Shown here: one piece after another, positions 52,290 to 62,527 of the stretch
Layout: each line of letters starts with the position of its first letter
Position numbering within the stretch: position 1 is the stretch's first letter
Origin: an uncultured Pseudomonas sp.
GTDB lineage: Bacteria; Pseudomonadota; Gammaproteobacteria; Pseudomonadales; Pseudomonadaceae
Length of the DNA stretch: 64,000 nt
Direction: 5' to 3'
Assembly: GCF_946886105.1 (NCBI RefSeq)
Contig: NZ_CAMPHV010000003.1
Span: 124,001-188,000 of the forward strand
Notes under the pieces: model-generated
What the model was told of the DNA's origin: nothing
The model's input: the letters and a program-made list of their open reading frames with translations, nothing else
Database searches by the model: none
Program-made: the position numbers and the translations under genes

Positions 52290-53060
52290 CTATAGCCACC
52301 TTTTGGCGATGGCGTCGTAGGTGCCATTGCTGCGGATGGTTTCCAGCCCCTTGCGGAAGCGCTCGACGATGGCATCCGAGGTCTGCGGGCTGAACGCCAT
52401 GTGCAAGCCGACGCCCTCGCCGAGGTCGGGCAGTTTCAGCACCGGCACCGCTACTTTTTCGGGATCGTCGCCCGCTTGGCGGATCAGGTACCTGGCGTTC
52501 AGCTCGATGGAGATCCATAAGTCCACGCGGCCCAACTTGAATTTTTCATAGTTGTAGGCGTACTTGTTGTTCGATTGCAGGTTCTTGCCGACCACGAAAT
52601 CCTTCGATAACAGGTACTGTTCGCCGGCATCTTCCTTGACCGTCGCGATCTGATAGCGACGCGCGTCATCCAGCTCGCTGAGCGTGATGCCGCTGTCGGG
52701 CCGCGCGTAGAGGTACCAGTCGACTGGCGCGACCACGCCCACCCACTTGAACAGAGGTTCGCGCTGAGCGGTGCGGGTAATCGAATAGATCAATACATTT
52801 TCGGTGTTGAGCGCTATGTCGTAGGCGCGGGCCCAGGGCATGGACTGGATGCTCGCCTGGACGCCGATCTCCTTGAGCACGGCCCGGACGACCTCGGTGC
52901 TCAAGCCGGTAAGCTTCCCATCCAGGGTCATGTTGTAGGGCGGCAGCTCCTCAGTGACGATGCGGATCTCGTCGTTCGCTGCCGCGCGCAGCCCCCAACA
53001 CGCCAGCACTGCGAACGACAGACCCAGGAGAGCGGAGAGGCGGGGCAGAGCGTATGTCAT
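52290..53060 (-). CDS. Periplasmic solute-binding protein, family 3-like (first copy)
   Basis: The 256-residue protein has a signal peptide ending near CWGLRAAA and a family 3 fold: IRIVTEELPPYNMTLDGKLTG, SMPWARAYDIALNTENVLIY, SITRTAQREPLFKWVG and FRKGLETIRSNGTYDAIAKRWL. The ligand is unknown; the PWARAY and RT.REP.FKWVG motifs define a subgroup not tied to ABC transporters. It is the first gene of the binding protein-cyclase-binding protein operon. The 177-base gap before it shows no clear promoter to my eye. Confidence 0.87.
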   Translation of the reverse strand: MTYALPRLSALLGLSFAVLACWGLRAAANDEIRIVTEELPPYNMTLDGKLTGLSTEVVRAVLKEIGVQASIQSMPWARAYDIALNTENVLIYSITRTAQREPLFKWVGVVAPVDWYLYARPDSGITLSELDDARRYQIATVKEDAGEQYLLSKDFVVGKNLQSNNKYAYNYEKFKLGRVDLWISIELNARYLIRQAGDDPEKVAVPVLKLPDLGEGVGLHMAFSPQTSDAIVERFRKGLETIRSNGTYDAIAKRWL

Positions 53061-53237
53061 AGGGCGGCAACCTCGCGCTGGCAGGGCATCTGCTGCTTAT
53101 AAATGTGGCCATTGTATTGCCATCGCTTGGTCGCAGGTCGACTGCGGACACCTATATATCGACCCCGGGTCGGAAAGTTTTAGCGGTTACTGGCGACTGC
53201 GACTGGCAATGCGTGCCGGCGCCTTGGCGTCTTTATC

Positions 53238-54332
<1,095 letters not shown>

Positions 54333-54336
54333 TTAC

Positions 54337-55692
54337 TCAGCCGCCGATCAACTCGCGCGCCGCCTGACGGTGATCGGCGATCAACTGCGCCATATCCAGC
54401 CCCTCGATCTGTCCATCGATCACCCGCCAGGTGCCGGCGATCATCATCCGGTCGGCGCGGTCGGCGCCGCACAACAGCAGGGCGGAAAGCGGGTCGTGGC
54501 TGCCGGAAAAGCGTAGTTCATCGAGCTTGAACAGCGCCAGGTCGGCCTGTTTGCCGACCGCCAGTTCGCCGGTATCCGAGCGCCCGAGCAGTCGCGCCGA
54601 GCCTTTGCTGGCCCAGCCCAGGGCCAGCTCCGGGGTGATCTTCTCGGCGCCGTAGCGCAGGCGCTGCAGGTACAGGGCCTGGCGCGCTTCGAGGATCATA
54701 TTGGAGGCGTCGTTGGAGGCCGAGCCGTCCACGCCCAGGCCGATCGGCGCGCCGGCGGCTTCCAGATCGAGAGTCGGGCAGATGCCCGAAGCCAGGCGCA
54801 TGTTCGAGCTCGGGCAATGGCTGATGCCGGCGCCGGCCGCGCCCAGGCGGGCGATCTCGTCCGGGTTGAAGTGGATGCCGTGGGCCAGCCAGGTGCGCGG
54901 GCCGAGCCAGCCGACGCTGTCCAGATAGTCCACGGTGCGCAGGCCGAAGCGCTGCAGGCAGAAATCCTCTTCGTCGAGGGTTTCGGCCAGGTGGGTGTGC
55001 AGGCGCACATCGAGTTTGTGCGCGAGCTCGGCGCTGTCGCGCATGATCTGCGGGGTCACCGAGAACGGCGAGCAGGGCGCCAGCGCGATCTGGATCCGCG
55101 CACCATCGCCACGCTCGTGATAGCGCTCGATCAGCCGCTGGCTGTCGGCCAGGATCACCTCGCCCTGCTGCACGGTTTGCTGCGGCGGCAGGCCGCCATC
55201 GGCTTCGCCAAGGCTCATCGAACCGCGGGTCAGCATGGCGCGCATGCCCAGTTCGCGCACCGCCTCGACCTGCACGTCGATAGCGTCTTCCAGGCCGTCC
55301 GGGAACAGGTAGTGATGGTCCGCCGCGGTGCTGCAACCGGACAGCAGCAGCTCGGCCAGGGCCACCTTGCTCGCCAGGGCGAGTTTTCCCGGAGTCAGCC
55401 GCGCCCATACCGGGTACAGGGTTTTCAGCCAGGGGAACAACGGTTGGTTGACCACCGGCGCCCAGGCGCGGGTCAGGGTTTGATAGAAGTGATGGTGGGT
55501 GTTGATCAGGCCCGGCAGCAGCACGTGCTCGCGAGCGTCGAATACCTGGTCGCATGGGCGTGAAGGGGGCTGTCCGGCGCCGAGCAGCTCGGCGATCACG
55601 CCGTTGTCGATCACCAGGCCGCCGCTGGCGTCGAGGTCGTTGGCGGTAAAGGTGGCGAGGGGGTTTTTGATCCAGATACGGGTAGCTGCCAT
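54337..55692 (-). CDS. 8-oxoguanine deaminase
   Basis: The 451-residue amidohydrolase has metal motifs LPGLINTHHHFYQTLTRA, HTHLAETLDEEDF, WLAHGIHF and GLGVDGSASNDASN. The spacing and N-terminal IKNPLATFTAND resemble P. aeruginosa PA0142, shown to deaminate 8-oxoguanine to uric acid. It can also act on isocytosine. It is separated by the repeat from the adenine deaminase gene on the same strand; together they imply an oxidised and normal purine salvage block. Confidence 0.87.
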   Translation of the reverse strand: MAATRIWIKNPLATFTANDLDASGGLVIDNGVIAELLGAGQPPSRPCDQVFDAREHVLLPGLINTHHHFYQTLTRAWAPVVNQPLFPWLKTLYPVWARLTPGKLALASKVALAELLLSGCSTAADHHYLFPDGLEDAIDVQVEAVRELGMRAMLTRGSMSLGEADGGLPPQQTVQQGEVILADSQRLIERYHERGDGARIQIALAPCSPFSVTPQIMRDSAELAHKLDVRLHTHLAETLDEEDFCLQRFGLRTVDYLDSVGWLGPRTWLAHGIHFNPDEIARLGAAGAGISHCPSSNMRLASGICPTLDLEAAGAPIGLGVDGSASNDASNMILEARQALYLQRLRYGAEKITPELALGWASKGSARLLGRSDTGELAVGKQADLALFKLDELRFSGSHDPLSALLLCGADRADRMMIAGTWRVIDGQIEGLDMAQLIADHRQAARELIGG

Positions 55693-55839
55693 TGAGCAGG
55701 CTCCTCTGAGGGTGAGTTCAGGTTAGCCAGCTCAGTGTTGACCCTGTCTGCTGATCCAGGTGCGTCGGATGACGTGGGGTGACGATACCTGTCTTGGTGG
55801 TCAGGATCAATGGCCGTCTGAGCTTTGACCGCGATGGCT

Positions 55840-56424
55840 TTACCGAAGCTGCAACTCAATCCGCCCACGGCTGATATCCGCCAATAACCGTTGCAGTTCG
55901 GCCGTTCGCTGCGGCGGCACCGCCAACTGCAACTCGGCGCCGCTGGCGTCGTAGGTTTCGCTTTCCAGCAGGCTGTCCAGTTCGGCGAGGCGGGCTTTGA
56001 GCAGTGGCAGTTCGGCGAACAGGCAATGGCAGTGGTAGCGATCACGCGCGATCAGCGCTTGGCGTTCGGCCGTTTGCAGGCATTTGTTTGCCGCGCCGCC
56101 ATAGGCGCGGGCGAGGCCGCCGGTGCCGAGTTGGATGCCGCCGTACCAGCGGATTACCAGCACCGCCACCTGGTCGCAGTCCTGCGCCTCGATGGCCGCG
56201 AGGATCGGTCGGCCGGCGGTGCCACCCGGCTCGCCGTCGTCGCTGAAGCGGTACTGGTCGCCGACCTTCCAGGCCCAGCAGTTGTGCGAGGCGCCGGGGT
56301 CGCTGGCGGTGGCGATAAACGCCTGCGCCTCGGCCGCGCTGGCAACCGGCGCGGCGAGGGCGAGAAAGCGGCTTTTACGGATCTCCTCGCGGTACTCGCA
56401 GGGGCTGAGCAGGGCGAAGGGCAT
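55840..56424 (-). CDS. YigZ/IMPACT family protein
   Basis: The 194-residue protein begins MPFALLSPCEYREEIRKSRFLALAAPV and has the Impact N-terminal signature ASHNCWAWKVGDQYRFSDDGEPGGTAGRPIL plus IRWYGGIQLGTGGLARAYGG. A small C-terminal domain follows. YigZ binds nucleic acid or ribosomes in related proteins; its role is unknown. The start overlaps the stop of the TetR gene by one base (TGATG), so the genes form a pair. Confidence 0.92.
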   Translation of the reverse strand: MPFALLSPCEYREEIRKSRFLALAAPVASAAEAQAFIATASDPGASHNCWAWKVGDQYRFSDDGEPGGTAGRPILAAIEAQDCDQVAVLVIRWYGGIQLGTGGLARAYGGAANKCLQTAERQALIARDRYHCHCLFAELPLLKARLAELDSLLESETYDASGAELQLAVPPQRTAELQRLLADISRGRIELQLR

Positions 56425-57086
56425 CAGGCGGGCGGGGTGAGGCCGCAACCTTTAAGGATGATGCGTACCAGATTGTCGGCGGCCTGGTCGAAATCCTGTT
56501 TGGTCATGCGCGTACGGCCGGTGAGCCGGCAAACCTGTGAGGCGAAGTCGGCGTAATGCTGGGTGCTGCCCCACAACAGGAAGATCAGGTGTACTGGGTC
56601 CACGGGGTCCATCTTGCCTGCGGCGCTCCAGGCTTCGAACACTGCGGCGCGGCCGCGGAACCAGGCCTGATAGTCCTGGTTGAGCAGTTGCGTGAGGTTT
56701 TCGCCGCCGCTGATCACTTCCATGGCGTAGATGCGCGACGCTTTCGGATGGCGTCGGGAGAACTCCATCTTGGCGCGGATGTAGTGGGCCAGCGCTTGTG
56801 CCGGGTCGTCGTCGACGGTCAGGTTGTTGAAGGTGCTGTCCCAGAGTTCGAGAATATTGGCCAGTACCGCCTGATACAGGCCCAGCTTGTTGCTGAAGTA
56901 GTAATGCAGGTTGGCTTTCGGCAAACCGACGGTTTGCGCGATGGTGTTCATGCTGGTGCCTTTGAAACCATGGCGCGCGAATTCTTCCTCGGCGGCCTTG
57001 ATGATCGCTTCTTCGTTTTTCTGACGAATACGCCCGGCGGGTTTGCCGCTGGGGTTGGCGCTGTGTGCGGGAATTTCAACGGTCAT
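56424..57086 (-). CDS. TetR/AcrR regulator with RutR-like C-terminal domain
   Basis: The 220-residue protein has an N-terminal helix-turn-helix (IIKAAEEEFARHGFKGTSMNTIAQTVGLPKANLHYYFSNK, residues about 28-67). The C-terminal domain shows HYIRAKMEFSRRHPKASRIYAMEVISGG, like RutR and its Pseudomonas relatives, which respond to pyrimidines or related bases. Its neighbours are purine deaminases, so a nucleobase ligand is plausible but unproved. The regulatory gap 57087-57343 (257 bases) shows no obvious operator. Confidence 0.87.
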   Translation of the reverse strand: MTVEIPAHSANPSGKPAGRIRQKNEEAIIKAAEEEFARHGFKGTSMNTIAQTVGLPKANLHYYFSNKLGLYQAVLANILELWDSTFNNLTVDDDPAQALAHYIRAKMEFSRRHPKASRIYAMEVISGGENLTQLLNQDYQAWFRGRAAVFEAWSAAGKMDPVDPVHLIFLLWGSTQHYADFASQVCRLTGRTRMTKQDFDQAADNLVRIILKGCGLTPPA

Positions 57087-57343
57087 TAGCGATTCCGAGC
57101 TGTTCTAATTGCGACAGCACTGATAACCCACTGTCGGCGAGGTGACAAGCGCGACGCGTCAAAAACACGCCGTAGATAGCATATAGCCAGGTTTGGGGCG
57201 ATCTAAGGCTGTTTATGACTGTTTTCTGGCGTCATTCCTGCGTTGCCCTGTCGCATTCCGTCTCTTGAGTAGACCTTATATCCATCGACAACGTCTGTCA
57301 TGCCGCAAGGCCGTTTTGCCGCCGACAGGTAGTGGGGCGCCCG

Positions 57344-58645
57344 TCATCGCCGTTCCGATGGCTCAAGCTCGGGCGTTTCCCTCGTCGTTCGGCCGCCCAG
57401 GTACCAACCCAGCGCGCCCCAGGTGGCGGCGCAAAGGGCGCCGGTGAGCGCCGCGACCAGCACCCCCTGGCTGAGCGTGTCGAGCAGCGCCTTGAGCCAG
57501 GCGCTGACGGCATCGCCGCCGCGATAGACCAGGGTGTCGATGACGTTTTTCGCCTTGTACTGGGTGTGGGCATCGAGCGGGGCGAAGAGCATCTCGCGGC
57601 CGGGGCGGACGAACGCATACTCGCCGACGCGGCGCACGATCATCAGCCCCGCGAGCATGGCGAAGGTCGGTGCCAGGGCCAAGCCGATAAACCCCAGGCA
57701 GACCAGCAGCGGCACCCCGCTCAGCAGAACGCGGATACCCAGGCGCTCGGCGATGCGCCCGGTGACAAACAGCTGGGCGAGCAAGGACAGCGCCTGTACG
57801 GCGAAGTCGAGCATGCCGAATACGCGAATCTGCTGGTTGCGCTCGGGGAACAGCTGCGCCACTAAGCGCGCCTGCTCGAAATACAGAAAGGTGCTGACCG
57901 TGGCCAGGAGGACGACGAAGGCGCTGATCGCCAACAAGTACGGCGAGGCCAGCACGGCGCTCACGCCGCTGAACGGGTTGCCGATCACCGGCCGGCGCGG
58001 GTTCTCGCTCGGCATCGCGCCCGGTCGGCCGGCGCCGCCTTCCGCGCGCCAGGCCATCAGATAAGATTTGGCCAGCACCGCCACGCCGAGCAACAGCGCC
58101 GCGGCGAAAATCAGCCCGCTCTGGCCCACGGCCTCGACAAACAACGCACCCAGCGCCGGCCCGAGCAAACCGCCGCAGCTGGCCCCCGCGGCGATAAAGG
58201 CGAACAGCCGACGCGCCTGGACGCCATCGAACACATCGGCCATCAGGCTCCAGGCCACCGAGACGACGAACAGGTTGTACACAGAAATCCACACATAGAA
58301 GACTCGCGCCAGCCAGATCGCATCCTCGTTGCGCTGGAACAGCGCCGCGAACGTCAGCAGATTGAGGATGAAAAAGCCGTACACCCAATCGATATAGCGC
58401 GCCCGCGGCACCCGCGAATTGAGCCAGGCGAACAGTGGCACCGCGCAGAGCATCGCCACGAAGGTCGCGCTGAACAGCCACTGCAGATTTTCCACGCCGC
58501 CACGAATGCCCATGGCCTCGCGCACCGGGCGCAGCATGAAGTAACCGCTGAACAAGCAGAAGAACAGGCCGAAGCCGCAAAGCGCCGCGAGCAACTCGGC
58601 GGGTTTGGCATTGATCGCCTGGGCCAGACGTTGCTTTGCCGTCAT
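57344..58645 (-). CDS. MFS-type transporter
   Basis: The 433-residue membrane protein has about twelve hydrophobic helices in two halves. It starts MTAKQRLAQAINAKPAELLAAL with a cytosolic amphipathic lead, then FFCLFSGYFMLRPVREAMGI and later SLMADVFDGVQARRLFAFIAAGASCGGL. The LRPVREAMG and DVFDGVQARRLF motifs are like those of the ADP/ATP translocase-like MFS branch seen in bacteria. The substrate is unknown. It lies 49 bases after the aldo/keto reductase stop on the same strand, so they may be cotranscribed. Confidence 0.85.
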   Translation of the reverse strand: MTAKQRLAQAINAKPAELLAALCGFGLFFCLFSGYFMLRPVREAMGIRGGVENLQWLFSATFVAMLCAVPLFAWLNSRVPRARYIDWVYGFFILNLLTFAALFQRNEDAIWLARVFYVWISVYNLFVVSVAWSLMADVFDGVQARRLFAFIAAGASCGGLLGPALGALFVEAVGQSGLIFAAALLLGVAVLAKSYLMAWRAEGGAGRPGAMPSENPRRPVIGNPFSGVSAVLASPYLLAISAFVVLLATVSTFLYFEQARLVAQLFPERNQQIRVFGMLDFAVQALSLLAQLFVTGRIAERLGIRVLLSGVPLLVCLGFIGLALAPTFAMLAGLMIVRRVGEYAFVRPGREMLFAPLDAHTQYKAKNVIDTLVYRGGDAVSAWLKALLDTLSQGVLVAALTGALCAATWGALGWYLGGRTTRETPELEPSERR

Positions 58646-58694
58646 AAAACCGCCTGTTGCCTTGCAAGGCTTATCGATAGGCGCCGCCTGGCAC

Positions 58695-59618
58695 TCAGCT
58701 GAACGCCTGGACGATCTTCGCGCGCAACGCCGCATCCGGCAGGCGCCCGTGCCCGGCTTTGAGGTTGTCGGCCATATAGCGCGGGTTGGAAGTGGCGGGG
58801 ATCACCGCCGTCACCGCCGGCTCGGCGAGGATGAACTTGAGCAGCAATTGCGCCCATGAGTTGGCATCGATCTCCATCGCCCAGTCCGGCAACGGTTTGT
58901 TCTTGAACGGTCGCAGCAGCTGGCCGCGCTGGAAGGGGCGGTTGATCAGGGTGGCGATGCCGTGGTCGGCGCAATACGGCAGCAGGCGTTTTTCGGCATT
59001 GCGTTCGGCCACCGAATAATTGAACTGGACGAAGTCCAGCTTTTCCCGTGCCAGCACCTCGATCAGGTCGTCATGGGCCGACTCGAGGTAATGGGTCACG
59101 CCGATATAGCGCACCTTGCCCTCTGCTTGCAGGTCGCGCAGCAGCGCCAGTTGCGTGCGGGTGTCCTGCAGGTTATGCACCTGCATCAGGTCGATCCGCG
59201 CGCTTTGTAGCGCGCGCCTGCTGTTATCGAACTGCGCCAGACCGCGTTCACGGCCATTGGCGGAAATCTTGCTCGCGAGAAAGACCTTGTCCTGGGCATT
59301 GGTGCGTTGCAGCAGCGCGCCGGTGACCCGCTCCGCGGCGCCATAACTGGGGGCGGTATCGATCAGCGTGGCGCCGCCGTTGATAAAGTTGCGCACCACG
59401 TTTTCGAGGGGTTTGAGGATGGCGTCGTCGAGGCGCACGTCGAACGTGCGCGAAGTGCCCAGGCCAATCGCCGGCAGGGTTTCGCCGCTGCTGGGGATCG
59501 TTCGTTGCAACAGTTGATCGGGGGTGAGGAGGGCCATGGCGGAGCGCGTCCACCAGGGAGCGGCGGTAAGCGTGAGTAGCGCAGCGCTGCGCTGAATGAG
59601 CTGGCGACGGCTGGGCAT
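58695..59618 (-). CDS. Tat-exported aldo/keto reductase
   Basis: From ATG 59618 the 307-residue protein begins MPSRRQLIQRSAALLTLTA, a twin-arginine signal (SRRQLIQ). The mature part is a TIM-barrel aldo/keto reductase: IGLGTSRTFDV, LIDTAPSYGAAERVTGALL (with the catalytic tyrosine), VFLASKIS and VQFNYSVAERNAEKRLLPY, IPATSNPRYMADN. A periplasmic aldo/keto reductase is unusual because NADPH is cytosolic, though other Tat-exported members exist. The long upstream extension is not used because it lacks homology. Confidence 0.87.
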   Translation of the reverse strand: MPSRRQLIQRSAALLTLTAAPWWTRSAMALLTPDQLLQRTIPSSGETLPAIGLGTSRTFDVRLDDAILKPLENVVRNFINGGATLIDTAPSYGAAERVTGALLQRTNAQDKVFLASKISANGRERGLAQFDNSRRALQSARIDLMQVHNLQDTRTQLALLRDLQAEGKVRYIGVTHYLESAHDDLIEVLAREKLDFVQFNYSVAERNAEKRLLPYCADHGIATLINRPFQRGQLLRPFKNKPLPDWAMEIDANSWAQLLLKFILAEPAVTAVIPATSNPRYMADNLKAGHGRLPDAALRAKIVQAFS

Positions 59619-59788
59619 AGAGTCCTCCGTGGTCGCACCGAAAGGGAGACATCGCGGAACAAAGCGCAAGAGCGCATCCATCGAGCATAGACCTGTGACC
59701 GCCACTCCTCGGCAATGGTGATGAGGGGTTGTTACCTGGTATGTCGATGCGCGCCTTATAGATAGGACGAAAAAACCGCCGCGCCTTT

Positions 59789-59855
59789 GTAGCCCAGATG
59801 CAATCCGGGAAAGTTTGTGCGGGTGCCATCGCTCCCCGGATTGCATCCGGGCTAC
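59789..59855. repeat. REP-like inverted pair, family TAGCCCGGATGCAATCCGGG
   Basis: Fourth copy, with one changed base (AGCCCAGATG) in the left arm and a perfect right arm. It lies 13 bases from the bauR stop. Confidence 0.85.
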
Positions 59856-59868
59856 CAGAGCCTTGCCC

Positions 59869-60789
59869 TTAACCGCTGGCCGCCAGGGCCTCGAGAAAGC
59901 TCTCGAGCACCAGATGCGGTCGGCGGCCTTTGCGGGTCACCGAGGCCAGGCTGATGTCGTAGAAGCGGGTGGCGGGTTTCAGCGCGCGCAGGCGGCCTTG
60001 TTGCACCCAGGCCTGGGCGTAGTGGTCGGGCAGGTAGCCGATATAGCGCCCGGTGAGAATCAGAAAAGCCATGCCTTCGCGGTCCGAGGCGCTGGCGGTG
60101 CAGTTGAGTGCCTGATAGTGGCTCTGCACCTCGGGCGGCAGGCGGAAGGTCGGCGCTATGGCTTCCTGATCGTTGAGGCGTGCATCCGGCAATTGCTGGT
60201 CGTCGACATAGAACAGCGGGTGGCCGACCGCGCAGTACAGCAGCGAACGCTCGTCGTACAGCACCTGATAGTCCAACCCGGACAGTGGATTGCTCAGCGG
60301 CACCACGCCGATATGCAGGCGCCCGTCGAGCACGCCTTGCTCGACCTCGCTCGGCGGGGTCATGCGGATATTGATATGCACGTCCGGGCCGCGTTCTTTC
60401 AGGCGCGCCAAGGCATGGGTGATGCGCATGTGCGGCACCGTCACCAGGTTGTCGGTCAGGCCGATATTCAACTCGCCGCGCAGGTGCTGGTGCAGGCCAT
60501 TGACCTCGGTACGGAAACTCTCCAAGGCGGCGAGCAGTTGCTGGGTCGACTGGTATACCTCGCGACCCTCCTCGGTCAGGGCGAAGCCGGCGCGGCCGCG
60601 TTGGCACAGGCGCAAGCCGAGGCGTTGTTCGAGGTCGCTCATCTGCTGGCTGATCGCCGAGCGACCGATGCCCAGGGCGCTCTCGGCGGCGGAAAAGCCG
60701 CCGCATTCGACTACGCTGCGAAACAGCTTGAGCAGGCGGATATCAAAGTCGCTGACCTGGGCCAGCGGATCGGGGCGGCGTGCGCTCAT
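59869..60789 (-). CDS. bauR: LysR-type regulator of beta-alanine catabolism (BauR)
   Basis: The 306-residue protein has a LysR helix-turn-helix (LKLFRSVVECGGFSAAESALGIGRSAISQQMSDLEQRLG, residues about 20-58) and the LysR effector domain. It is divergent from bauA, matching PA0133 (bauR), which activates beta-alanine and polyamine breakdown in P. aeruginosa. Start ATG 60789 is the first in frame after the divergent promoter. Confidence 0.85.
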   Translation of the reverse strand: MSARRPDPLAQVSDFDIRLLKLFRSVVECGGFSAAESALGIGRSAISQQMSDLEQRLGLRLCQRGRAGFALTEEGREVYQSTQQLLAALESFRTEVNGLHQHLRGELNIGLTDNLVTVPHMRITHALARLKERGPDVHINIRMTPPSEVEQGVLDGRLHIGVVPLSNPLSGLDYQVLYDERSLLYCAVGHPLFYVDDQQLPDARLNDQEAIAPTFRLPPEVQSHYQALNCTASASDREGMAFLILTGRYIGYLPDHYAQAWVQQGRLRALKPATRFYDISLASVTRKGRRPHLVLESFLEALAASG

Positions 60790-60820
60790 CGTGTACTGCT
60801 CATTGTGTGCGGTTGATTGT

Positions 60821-60839
60821 TTAGTGATGGATTAACTAA
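60821..60839. promoter_or_regulatory. LysR-type binding palindrome between bauR and bauA
   Basis: TTAGTGATGGATTAACTAA has arms TTAGT and ACTAA separated by nine bases, an interrupted palindrome of the T-N11-A LysR type. It lies 32 bases before bauR and 131 bases before bauA. It is the best BauR site candidate in the divergent gap. Confidence 0.5.
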
Positions 60840-60969
60840 GGATAAGAAAAGTCTGGTTTTCCTGACTCTAATCCCGTGGCACCTTTACTGGCAACAGATT
60901 CCCAGTGGGTACGGCCCGGCCGCTCCCGCAGCACAACAAGAACATCGCCCATATCTACGAGGCCGCACC

Positions 60970-62316
60970 ATGAACATGCCGCAGAGCGCCACCCCGTCCC
61001 TGGCCAGTCAGCTCAAGCTGGATGCCCATTGGATGCCGTTCACCGCCAACCGCAGCTTCCAGCGCGACCCGCGTTTGATCGTCGCCGCCGAAGGCAGCTG
61101 GCTGACCGACGACCAGGGTCGCAAGGTCTACGACAGCCTGTCCGGTCTGTGGACCTGTGGCGCCGGCCACTCGCGCAAGGAAATCCAGGACGCCGTGGCC
61201 AAGCAGCTCGGCACCCTGGATTATTCGCCAGGCTTCCAGCATGGTCATGCGCTGTCGTTCAAGCTCGCCGAACAAATCGCCGACCTGATGCCGGGCGAGC
61301 TCAACCATGTGTTCTTCACCGGCTCGGGCTCCGAGTGCGCCGACACCGCGGTGAAAATGGCCAAGGCCTACTGGCGCCTCAAGGGCCAACCGGCGAAGAC
61401 CAAATTCATCGGCCGCGCCCGTGGCTACCACGGCGTGAACATTGCCGGCACCAGCCTCGGCGGCATCGGCGGCAACCGCAAGATGTACGGCCAGTTGATG
61501 GACGTCGATCACCTGCCGCACACCCTGCAACCGGGCATGGCCTACACCCAGGGCATGGCCGCGACCGGCGGCGTCGAGCTGGCCAACGAACTGCTGAAAC
61601 TGATCGAACTGCACGACGCCTCGAACATCGCCGCGGTGATCGTCGAGCCGATGTCCGGCTCGGCCGGCGTCATAGTGCCGCCGACCGGCTACCTGCAACG
61701 CCTGCGCGAGATCTGCACGCAGCACAACATCCTGCTGATCTTCGACGAAGTGATCACCGCGTTCGGCCGCCTTGGCACCTGGAGCGGCGCCGAGTACTTC
61801 GGCGTCACCCCGGACATCATCAACGCCGCCAAGCAGATCACCAACGGCGCCATTCCCCTGGGCGCGGTCATCGCCAGTAGCGAGATCTACAACACCTTTA
61901 TGCAACAGGCCACGCCCGAGCATATGGTCGAGTTCACCCACGGCTACACCTACTCGGCTCACCCGGTGGCCTGCGCCGCCGGCTTGGCCTCGTTGGAACT
62001 GCTCAAACGCGAAAACCTGATCCAGCAGTCCGCGGAGCTGGCGCCGAAATTCGCCGCCGCCCTGCATGGCCTCAAAGGCGCCAAGCACATCGTCGACATC
62101 CGCAACTGCGGCCTGGCCGGCGCGATCCAGCTGGCGCCGCGCGACGGCGACCCGGTGGTGCGCCCCTACGAGGCCGGCATCGCCTTGTGGAAGGCCGGCT
62201 TCTACGTGCGCTTCGGCGGCGACACCCTGCAGTTCGGGCCAACCTTCAACGCCAAGATGGAAGACCTCGATCGCGTGTTCAGTGCCGTCGGCGAGGTGTT
62301 GAACAAGCTGGACTAA
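60970..62316 (+). CDS. bauA: Beta-alanine:pyruvate transaminase BauA
   Basis: The 448-residue class III (omega) aminotransferase has the PLP lysine K288 in NAAKQITNGAIPLGAV. FFTGSGSECADTAVKMAKAYW is the phosphate-binding helix region, and EPMSGSAGVIVPPTGYL and IFDEVITAFGRLG hold the cofactor aspartate D259. Length and residue placement match P. aeruginosa PA0132. It converts beta-alanine to malonate semialdehyde. Start ATG 60970 was chosen because it gives MNMPQSATPS; a longer upstream frame is not homologous. Confidence 0.93.
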   Translation: MNMPQSATPSLASQLKLDAHWMPFTANRSFQRDPRLIVAAEGSWLTDDQGRKVYDSLSGLWTCGAGHSRKEIQDAVAKQLGTLDYSPGFQHGHALSFKLAEQIADLMPGELNHVFFTGSGSECADTAVKMAKAYWRLKGQPAKTKFIGRARGYHGVNIAGTSLGGIGGNRKMYGQLMDVDHLPHTLQPGMAYTQGMAATGGVELANELLKLIELHDASNIAAVIVEPMSGSAGVIVPPTGYLQRLREICTQHNILLIFDEVITAFGRLGTWSGAEYFGVTPDIINAAKQITNGAIPLGAVIASSEIYNTFMQQATPEHMVEFTHGYTYSAHPVACAAGLASLELLKRENLIQQSAELAPKFAAALHGLKGAKHIVDIRNCGLAGAIQLAPRDGDPVVRPYEAGIALWKAGFYVRFGGDTLQFGPTFNAKMEDLDRVFSAVGEVLNKLD

Positions 62317-62333
62317 GCGAACACCGATCACCC

Positions 62334-62497
62334 GTAGGGTGGGTTAGCGGCGCCAAACTCCAAACGATCAGGCACCGCCGTCGTGGCGCGCCGCGTAACC
62401 CACCAGGCGATATCCCGTGTTGCGCCGCTGGTGGGTTACGGCGCACCGGCTCCTGCTGGTCCATTGCGATCGACTGCGTGCGCCTAACCCACCCTAC
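62334..62497. repeat. Large palindromic repeat, GTAGGGTGGGTTAG family
   Basis: The element runs from GTAGGGTGGGTTAG to CTAACCCACCCTAC, with inner GCGTAACCCACCA and TGGTGGGTTACG as a second inverted pair. It fills the bauA-bauC gap 62317-62527 and may influence mRNA stability or relative expression of the two genes. Confidence 0.75.
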
Positions 62498-62527
62498 GAA
62501 AACACACTTTTAATTGAGGAACCTTTC

